A stretch of 45,496 nucleotides of DNA from Fibrobacter sp. (lineage in GTDB: Bacteria; Fibrobacterota; Chitinivibrionia; Chitinivibrionales; Chitinispirillaceae): NCBI GenBank assembly GCA_012728995.1, contig JAAYEB010000165.1, positions 1 to 45,496 on the forward strand, in the 5' to 3' direction. Position 1 is the first letter of the stretch, and each line of letters begins with the position of its first letter. Shown piece after piece: positions 41,235 to 45,496 of the stretch. Both the position numbers and the translations under genes were made by a program. The notes below the pieces were generated by a model. The model saw only the letters and a program-made list of their open reading frames with translations, did no database searches and was not told the origin of the DNA.

Positions 41235-44200
41235 CTTTATTGATAATTGAAGCTAATTCCTCCAGCTTTTTCTCAAGCCGTTTCTTCGAAACCGGAAAAA
41301 GAGTTTTTATTTCCTGTTGCGCAAAGAGTGAAATAGCATATTCATCAATCATAATCCTGAACTGTTCTATTGCATCCTGGCCAGTTCTGTCCGTTTTTAC
41401 CTTTTTCCACTCAAACAGCACATTTCTGAATTTATCCAGTTGATCTCTGCGCTCAATATATTTTGAAGGATTCAAAAAAGCACGTTCAATTCTGTATCTA
41501 AACGCTTCGAGATAACGTGGAAACAATCTGAACCGCTCATACCCTACACCTTCAATAAGTTCCTGTTTATAATAATCAAGATCATTGTTCAGTTCCGTCC
41601 TGAGTGAGACAAGATTTGACCTTTTCTCTTTCATCAGCAGTGCATAATTATGGTTTAAAAGATTCATGGACTTTTCAAGTAAAGCTATCGCTTCATAGCC
41701 AATTCCCCTCGCTTCCTTTTTCACCCTGACACAAAGCTTATCGAACTGTTCCTTTTTTCTTGGGACATCATCAGATAGTCTTAGAAGGAAGTTACGTATG
41801 GAATTGAATAGTTTTAACTTGATATTTTTTGTTCCTCCAAAAGGGATGCAAAGCATTTTAAGTTGATCTGTAATTTTCATTTCGCGTTCAATCCAACTGA
41901 ATTCATCACTGCATACTATTTCCAAAAGTGCCTTAATCCCTTCTCCGTGAATCAGGGCTGCTTTTTGCCTTGATGAAAAGAGTAATAAGTCGACAGAATC
42001 CCCTGCGGGTTTTAATGCCTGATATCCGTAAAGCGGTATACTGTTTTGAGATGATACCAGACTGACACAATCCTGCAAATCCCCAAAAGACCACTCCCTG
42101 ATCCCTTTTAATTCAAACTTATGAACCATGTTCGTCCAGTAGTTTGAATCCATTTTATTTTCTTTCGATTCTGAAGTCTCCAAAACAGCCCCGCCTCTTC
42201 CTTCTCTGATAATTTTCCCTTTTTTATCTATCAATTCAATTCTCATTACCAGATGATCCGGCAACTGAATCCGGGTAATTAACTCCAGATCTATTTCTAT
42301 TCCGTACAATTTGTAGATTATACGTGAAAAGCAGCTTTCGAAAGTTTCTTGAGAATAATCAAGACAGGAAACAATTTCAGCGATTTTTTCGTTAACAGGC
42401 ATCAGTTTTTTTCTTGTATTCTTTGGCAAATTTCTGATTATTTCCCGTACCTTTGATGGCCACAATGGTGGAATAAGCCATGAAAACAGATTCTCAGGAA
42501 CAATTGAAATCTCATTTACAGGGATTCTGACAGTTACTCCATCCCTTTCATTGCCAGGAACAAAATCATAAGACAAAGGAAACTTTTTTTCTCCAATAGA
42601 AAGATGATCGGGGTATTCCAGGATTTTAGGGATATCGCTTGTTAAAAGATCTTCCATCTTCATAAAAAGAGATCTTTCATTTTTGTTCTTGAAAAGATAA
42701 CTTTTCAGATCCCTTACAGATGTCACGCCCTTTAATTTCCGGAAATAAAACTCGTAAACAGCATTTTCACCCGCAAACAGGGAACGTGTCCGAAGCTTAT
42801 CTTCCATTTTTTCGATTTCGCGGCGCAATTTCTTGTTATTACAGTAAAATTTGAAATCTGCATTCAACATTTCTTCAACCAGGCCTTGTTGAATAAATAC
42901 CGATGATGCTTTTTTGGGGTTGATATGCCCATAATGAACTCCATCATGCTCCGCTACAGGCAACCCAAATAATGTAACCCTTTCTTTGACTCTGACAAAC
43001 CCGGTTTCGCTGTCAAACCATGGTTCACTGTACGTACGATTACAAAGGTGACCCCCAAGCTCTTCAATCCATCGTGGATCAACCGGGGCAACTGTTCTTC
43101 CAAACATCAAACTCGTTTCTACAATTTCATGACACATTATCCATTCCGGTTTGGATTTATTAACCGATGAGCCAGGAAAAATAAACAGTTCCTTTCCTTT
43201 TGTACCCTGATAGGAAGATGACTGTTCCTTTTTTCTTGCACAATTAGAAAACAGTCCTGTCAACAGGGATCTATGAACAGCATCATTTGATGCAGGTATA
43301 CTATTAACACGAAACATCCTCATTTTATCTGTTATTTCACAAAGCTGATTATGAACATCATGCCATTCTCTCATTCTGACACAGGAAAGGAAGTGGTCAG
43401 CACAGAATTTTCTCATTTTATTCTGGGTTTTTAATCTACTCCATTCATGATGATACGTATCCCAAAGTCTCACATAGGTAAGAAAATCAGAACCCTGAAC
43501 AATAAATTTGCGATGCATCAGGTCTGCCTGCTCCTGTTTTTCCAGTGGACGTTCTCTGGGATCAACTATAGAAAGTGCAGACGCAATAATTCGGACCTCC
43601 CGCAATGCATTTTCTTTGTTTGCAGCAATGACCATTCTTGCGATATGAGGATCAAGTGGTAATTGAGCCATTTGTTTTCCCAGTTTCGTCAATTTTTTGT
43701 TTTCACCAATTGCCCCCAACTCACGTAAAGCCGCATAACCTTCATTGATAGCCTGATGTGATGGAGGTTCCAGAAACGGAAACTTCTCTATATCACCCAG
43801 GTTATGTGCAATCATTGTCAATATTACACCAGCAAGATTACATCGCTTGATTTCAGGTGCAGTGAAAGGATTTCTGCTTAAAAACTCCTCTTCACTGTAT
43901 AATCTTATACAGATTCCATTTTCGACTCTTCCGCACCTTCCTTTTCGCTGTTGTGCTGACGCCTGAGAAACAGGTTCAATTGGAAGACGACTGGTTCTAA
44001 GCTTTGGAGCGTATCTGGGAATACGGGCAAGCCCTGTATCAACTACAAAACGAATTCCTGGAACAGTTATTGATGTTTCGGCAATATTCGTTGCAACAAC
44101 AATTTTCCGCTTACCGGATGTCTTGAAAATCTGTTCCTGCTGTGAACGCCCCAGTTTTGAATAGAGCGGCAAGATCTCTATTTCAATGCCTGTTATTTCA

Positions 44201-44994
44201 GATTTCAATCGATTGCAACTTTCCCTGATATCATGTTCAGACGGCATAAAAACCAGAATATCACCCGATTCCTGAAAATCAAGGATATCGATTACTGCAT
44301 TTATTGCAGCATCCAGATACGACAGATCCTGATTATTCTCCTCATGTGTATTCATGTATAATACTTCAACAGGATACATCCTGCCAGACACATTAATAAC
44401 AGGTGCATTTCCAAAAGCTTTCGAGAAAAGTTCTGTATCGATAGTCGCAGAAGAGATAATTACTTTTAAATCGTTTCTTTCAGGTAACAACTTCCTGAGA
44501 TATCCAATTATAAAATCGATATTCAAACTCCTCTCATGTGCTTCATCAATTATCAGAGTATCATATTTAAGCAGATACGGATCATTTTCGATTTCTGCCA
44601 AAAGAATACCGTCTGTCATAAATTTTACACATGTATGGTCTGAATCATAATTACTAAACCGGATCTTATACCCGACCTCTTTACCTATTGTGCAGCGTAG
44701 TTCTTTGGCTACATATGCTGCAATGGATACCGCAGCTATTCTCCTTGGCTGTGTGCAGCCAATTTTGCCATTTTTACCTCTACCTGCTTCAAGACAAATT
44801 ACAGGAAGCTGAGTAGTTTTTCCAGAACCGGTTTCTCCTGCTACTACAATAACCTGGTTTTCATTTAACGCCTGAAAAATTTCATCCTTGCGATCTAATA
44901 CAGGAAGATTTTTTGTATAATGAATTTTAGGACGCAATATATTATCTTCATTTTCTCTTGAACAATTTTTGCTGGCATTTTTTAAAAAGGTCAT
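41230..44994 (-). CDS. hrpA: ATP-dependent DEAH-box RNA helicase HrpA
   Basis: This 1254-residue protein is the full length of bacterial HrpA. It has Walker A GETGSGKT (53-60), CTQPRRIAAVS, DEAH (150-153), the SATID motif, TNIAETSITVPGIRFVVDTG and QRKGRCGRVENGICIRLYS, then the HA2 and OB-fold regions and the long C-terminal DUF3418 domain specific to HrpA. It unwinds RNA and in known cases helps clear stalled ribosomes and mRNA processing. It has no clear ribosome site at the ATG. Confidence 0.96.
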   Translation of the reverse strand: MTFLKNASKNCSRENEDNILRPKIHYTKNLPVLDRKDEIFQALNENQVIVVAGETGSGKTTQLPVICLEAGRGKNGKIGCTQPRRIAAVSIAAYVAKELRCTIGKEVGYKIRFSNYDSDHTCVKFMTDGILLAEIENDPYLLKYDTLIIDEAHERSLNIDFIIGYLRKLLPERNDLKVIISSATIDTELFSKAFGNAPVINVSGRMYPVEVLYMNTHEENNQDLSYLDAAINAVIDILDFQESGDILVFMPSEHDIRESCNRLKSEITGIEIEILPLYSKLGRSQQEQIFKTSGKRKIVVATNIAETSITVPGIRFVVDTGLARIPRYAPKLRTSRLPIEPVSQASAQQRKGRCGRVENGICIRLYSEEEFLSRNPFTAPEIKRCNLAGVILTMIAHNLGDIEKFPFLEPPSHQAINEGYAALRELGAIGENKKLTKLGKQMAQLPLDPHIARMVIAANKENALREVRIIASALSIVDPRERPLEKQEQADLMHRKFIVQGSDFLTYVRLWDTYHHEWSRLKTQNKMRKFCADHFLSCVRMREWHDVHNQLCEITDKMRMFRVNSIPASNDAVHRSLLTGLFSNCARKKEQSSSYQGTKGKELFIFPGSSVNKSKPEWIMCHEIVETSLMFGRTVAPVDPRWIEELGGHLCNRTYSEPWFDSETGFVRVKERVTLFGLPVAEHDGVHYGHINPKKASSVFIQQGLVEEMLNADFKFYCNNKKLRREIEKMEDKLRTRSLFAGENAVYEFYFRKLKGVTSVRDLKSYLFKNKNERSLFMKMEDLLTSDIPKILEYPDHLSIGEKKFPLSYDFVPGNERDGVTVRIPVNEISIVPENLFSWLIPPLWPSKVREIIRNLPKNTRKKLMPVNEKIAEIVSCLDYSQETFESCFSRIIYKLYGIEIDLELITRIQLPDHLVMRIELIDKKGKIIREGRGGAVLETSESKENKMDSNYWTNMVHKFELKGIREWSFGDLQDCVSLVSSQNSIPLYGYQALKPAGDSVDLLLFSSRQKAALIHGEGIKALLEIVCSDEFSWIEREMKITDQLKMLCIPFGGTKNIKLKLFNSIRNFLLRLSDDVPRKKEQFDKLCVRVKKEARGIGYEAIALLEKSMNLLNHNYALLMKEKRSNLVSLRTELNNDLDYYKQELIEGVGYERFRLFPRYLEAFRYRIERAFLNPSKYIERRDQLDKFRNVLFEWKKVKTDRTGQDAIEQFRIMIDEYAISLFAQQEIKTLFPVSKKRLEKKLEELASIINKG

Positions 44995-45053
44995 TTTGGT
45001 ATTACGATTTCAGAAAGAATGGATTTATTTTTTCTTTTTTTGATTTTTAAAAC

Positions 45054-45069
45054 ATTTTAACGTTAAAAT
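45054..45069. promoter_or_regulatory. Perfect 16-bp palindrome in the hrpA/receiver divergent region
   Basis: ATTTTAACGTTAAAAT is its own reverse complement. It lies 60 bp upstream of hrpA and 95 bp upstream of the receiver gene, a suitable place for a dimeric repressor site. In AT-rich DNA part of this match may be chance; the central AACGTT makes it stand out. Confidence 0.45.
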
Positions 45070-45119
45070 ATCACAATATTATTTAGACCAACTTCTAATA
45101 TATTAATAGATTAGATTGG

Positions 45120-45147
45120 TTGAAAACCATAATTCAATCTATACATT
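45120..45147 (+). promoter_or_regulatory. Candidate promoter of the last receiver gene
   Basis: TTGAAA (45120-45125) and TACATT (45142-45147) are 16 bp apart, giving a leader of about 10 nt before the ATG at 45165, in which AAAAGG serves as ribosome site. Only a moderate match. Confidence 0.35.
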
Positions 45148-45164
45148 ATCCAAAAGGCACTATA

Positions 45165-45496
45165 ATGGACAAAAAACTGGAAGTAGTTATAGTTGATGAT
45201 GAGATACAGATAACTGAACTACTAAAAACATTTATCCAGTGCTCATCACAAAACAGTAATGTTCACACATTCAACGACTCAAGTGAAGCACTTAAATTTA
45301 TAACCAGTAACAAAGTGGATGTTTTAATTACTGATTATAAAATGCCAAAATATAATGGACTTCAACTTATGGAGTCATTGCCTCCTGAAGTAAAAAAAAT
45401 ACTGATTTCTGGATATGTATCAGAAATTGCAGAAGAACGCCTTCTGAAACTGGATGCTGTATTCTTCGAAAAACCGGTTCCAATGAAAGCTCTGGG
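45165..45496 (+). CDS. Response regulator receiver domain, N-terminal part
   Basis: The first 110 codons of a gene that runs off the right edge. They hold a complete receiver core: acidic residues D11-D12, phospho-acceptor D57 in VLITDYKMPKYNG (normal loop length), the Ser in ILISGYV, and Lys in FFEKPVPM. Whether an output domain follows is not visible. AAAAGG lies upstream of the ATG. It is divergent from hrpA. Confidence 0.9.
   Translation, partial: MDKKLEVVIVDDEIQITELLKTFIQCSSQNSNVHTFNDSSEALKFITSNKVDVLITDYKMPKYNGLQLMESLPPEVKKILISGYVSEIAEERLLKLDAVFFEKPVPMKAL

Overview
The window is AT-rich bacterial chromosome, densely packed with core genes on both strands. It comes from a diderm: there is an MlaE-type lipid-transport permease, a Tat export operon, a class A penicillin-binding protein and GDP-mannose 4,6-dehydratase. 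An MglA-type Ras-like GTPase, many stand-alone receiver domains, a selenocysteine cluster and an isoleucine route through citramalate suggest an environmental, perhaps anaerobic, FCB-group (for example Fibrobacterota) or deltaproteobacteria-like organism. That placement is an inference from gene content, not a phylogeny. No prophage, insertion sequence or CRISPR array was seen.

Layout. 1-1721: the start of a CstA-type transporter (minus strand), then a fluoride riboswitch aptamer upstream of a cation/proton antiporter. 2006-5569: tRNA-Glu and a tight minus-strand operon, tatA - tatC - (TatB-like/5-formyl-THF cyclo-ligase fusion) - DUF2953 protein - mlaE. 5807-12609: rlmB, a receiver protein, two TIM-barrel enzymes, a cyclic-nucleotide-binding protein, a PlsC-like acyltransferase with extra C-terminal domains, and an MglA-like GTPase. 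13045-22138: the branched-chain amino acid operon ilvB-ilvH-ilvC-leuA-leuB-cimA-ilvE, preceded by a leader peptide rich in Ile/Leu/Val codons and a complete set of competing hairpins. 22192-30300: a small SAP-like protein, a secreted beta-helix protein, PBP1A, gmd, a DUF3108 protein, a PAP2 phosphatase, two paralogous receivers around a structured intergenic element, and a small membrane protein. 30345-37672: a histidine kinase with a degenerate receiver, typA, a Ski2-like helicase and a family 4 glycosyltransferase. 37649-45496: selB, selA and tRNA-Sec, then hrpA and the start of another receiver gene.

How the parts work together. The ilv-leu operon supplies acetolactate synthase, ketol-acid reductoisomerase, isopropylmalate synthase and dehydrogenase, citramalate synthase and the final aminotransferase. 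ilvD and leuCD must lie elsewhere. The leader at 21982-22138 would let ribosome stalling at Ile/Leu/Val codons decide between an antiterminator and a terminator. The tRNA-Sec-selA-selB block provides selenocysteine decoding (selD not seen). The most notable items are the ilv attenuator, the TatB-like/cyclo-ligase fusion, the fluoride riboswitch on an antiporter, the multidomain acyltransferase, and the kinase whose receiver has Glu in place of the phospho-acceptor Asp.
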